This document shows, one piece after another, positions 40,871 to 41,866 of a DNA stretch of 41,866 bases. The notes below the pieces were generated by a model, which saw only the letters and a program-made list of their open reading frames with translations, had not been told where the DNA came from and did not search any database. Source of the stretch: Lachnospiraceae bacterium (GTDB lineage Bacteria; Bacillota; Clostridia; Lachnospirales; Lachnospiraceae); contig JAILHF010000043.1 of assembly GCA_024696005.1 (NCBI GenBank), positions 1-41,866 on the forward strand. The letters are read 5' to 3'. Within the stretch, counting starts at the first letter, position 1, and each line of letters starts with the position of its first letter. A program made the position numbers and the translations under genes.

Positions 40871-41866
40871 TCAAGGCGTATAGGGTTCGTACATTGCCGT
40901 CACCTTGTCGTTCTCATCCAGAAGCAGCCACATGAGCCGCACGAAGGGCGGCTCCGAAGGCTCGGCACAGATCACGTCCACCGGGGTGAGACGCTTAAAG
41001 ATGTTTTCCGGAAAACGCAGATAGACCGCGCAGTCCGGCAGCACTTCATAAGTACGGTAGTTCCCATCCGCCGCGCCGATGGCGTAATCATCATACACCT
41101 CATTGGGATCGATCCCGTACTGTGCAAGCGTCGCCAGGTCGTCCCCGTTGATAAAGACCACATCGTCTCCGTAGATGCCGTGATCCCCGTCCCCGCCGTT
41201 CGTTTCGACGAGCTGCCAGTGATCACCGACGTACTCGGAAGCGCTGGAGAGCCCCTCATAGGAGCCGCTCTTTTCTATGGAATGCAGGCAGTTTTCGAGA
41301 TACTCGGCCCGTCCGAGCACACCACCCTCATCCGCCTTCATTACATACATCTGGACATTTCCATTTGCCGCTCCCACACTGCCGGCTTCGTAATTGTAGC
41401 AGAAGATCCCACGGCAATAGCGCTCACCCTCCTCCCAGAAAGCAAACAGCGCCGGTTCGCCGTTGATGTGGCACAACGCCGGATCATAGGAATCATCCAT
41501 CAGCACCAGGCCGTCGACCGTTCCGCTGTCCGGAAGCAGTTTTATGCACTTGCTGACAAAGGCTTCCGGATTGTTGGTCGCATTCGGAAACGAGCTGTCC
41601 AGCCGGTACGCCGCTGCCTGGACGATCAGGCTCTCCTCCGCATCCGAATCTTCGCAATAATAGGTCCCGTCCGCATTGATCGTGAGCTCACGGTTCACCA
41701 GGCCCGGGATCTTCGCCTCGTTCTTGAGGCACATCTTGTTATGCCCGGGGGCCGGCATGGCATAGAAGCCGTATCCCGCCGGATTGAATATGCCGCAGAA
41801 CGGCAGTTCCGCCGGCGTGTCATCGTATATGCCGTCCTGCGTGTAAACGCTGAAGTTCAGCATGTG
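40871..41866 (-). CDS. Hypothetical protein (partial; start lies beyond the right edge or at the very edge)
   Basis: At least 330 residues ending at 40871. The frame is open to the window end; a Met at 41863 has no visible ribosome site, so the protein probably starts further upstream. No family was recognised. The protein is acidic, rich in Tyr/Asp/Gly, with soluble mixed alpha/beta character and no membrane segments in the visible part. Segments such as VVFINGDDLATLAQYGIDPNEVYDDYAIG and the C-terminal RLMWLLLDENDKVTAMYEPYTP suggest a folded extracellular or cytoplasmic domain. It is separated from the str operon by its terminator. Confidence 0.7.
   Translation of the reverse strand, partial: HMLNFSVYTQDGIYDDTPAELPFCGIFNPAGYGFYAMPAPGHNKMCLKNEAKIPGLVNRELTINADGTYYCEDSDAEESLIVQAAAYRLDSSFPNATNNPEAFVSKCIKLLPDSGTVDGLVLMDDSYDPALCHINGEPALFAFWEEGERYCRGIFCYNYEAGSVGAANGNVQMYVMKADEGGVLGRAEYLENCLHSIEKSGSYEGLSSASEYVGDHWQLVETNGGDGDHGIYGDDVVFINGDDLATLAQYGIDPNEVYDDYAIGAADGNYRTYEVLPDCAVYLRFPENIFKRLTPVDVICAEPSEPPFVRLMWLLLDENDKVTAMYEPYTP

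Overview
The window looks like a chromosome segment of a Gram-positive anaerobe of the class Clostridia, most likely Lachnospiraceae. The evidence is the str operon order rpsL-rpsG-fusA-tuf, AGGAGG-type ribosome sites, near-consensus sigma-A promoters (TTGACA, 17 bp, TATAAT), Rpn/YhgA-like proteins with C-terminal coiled coils, a secreted papain-like protease with Big_2 repeats, and a clostridial-type galactokinase. The taxon is inferred from gene content only.

Layout. 1-349: start of a GPH-family sugar transporter that runs off the left edge (minus). 520-6193: a secreted C1 protease with a polytopic membrane protein behind it (minus). Two promoters precede the protease, and a (CAGG)10 microsatellite begins at the predicted start site of the nearer one. 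6495-8029: an Rpn-like protein and a truncated second copy. 8107-10257: divergent cyclodeaminase (minus) and galactokinase (plus). 10391-13937: a heterodimeric ABC exporter with one degenerate ATP site. 14071-18448: a zinc-uptake operon in the order zur, small Cys-rich membrane protein, znuA, znuC, znuB, lipoprotein. Its consensus promoter is surrounded by three 7-1-7 Fur-family boxes.

18579-33821 (minus) is a tightly packed run of 18 genes that reads as one catabolic operon: a Liv-type amino-acid ABC importer (K, H, M, G, F), an Asp/Glu-type racemase, a cytidylate-kinase-like protein, ProC, an iron alcohol dehydrogenase, a class III aminotransferase, a D-2-hydroxyacid dehydrogenase, RidA, a five-gene split FAD/Fe-S amine dehydrogenase and an AEC-family permease. 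A divergent LysR regulator (34096-34971) shares a compact control region with it. The parts suggest uptake of an amino acid or N-substituted amino acid, inversion, oxidation at a secondary or D-amine, and handling of the imine, semialdehyde and keto-acid products. The substrate is not known.

34972-36038 has no credible gene. It holds a roughly 780-bp element bounded by 34-bp imperfect inverted repeats (29/34 matches) that encloses three further long foldbacks. It is either a mobile foldback/MITE-like element or a large multibranched structured RNA, and is the least explained DNA here. It is followed by tuf terminators. 36039-40606 is the str operon, with a separate tuf promoter and a main promoter that overlaps the upstream gene's terminator. 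The right end (40871-41866) is a partial gene of unknown function.
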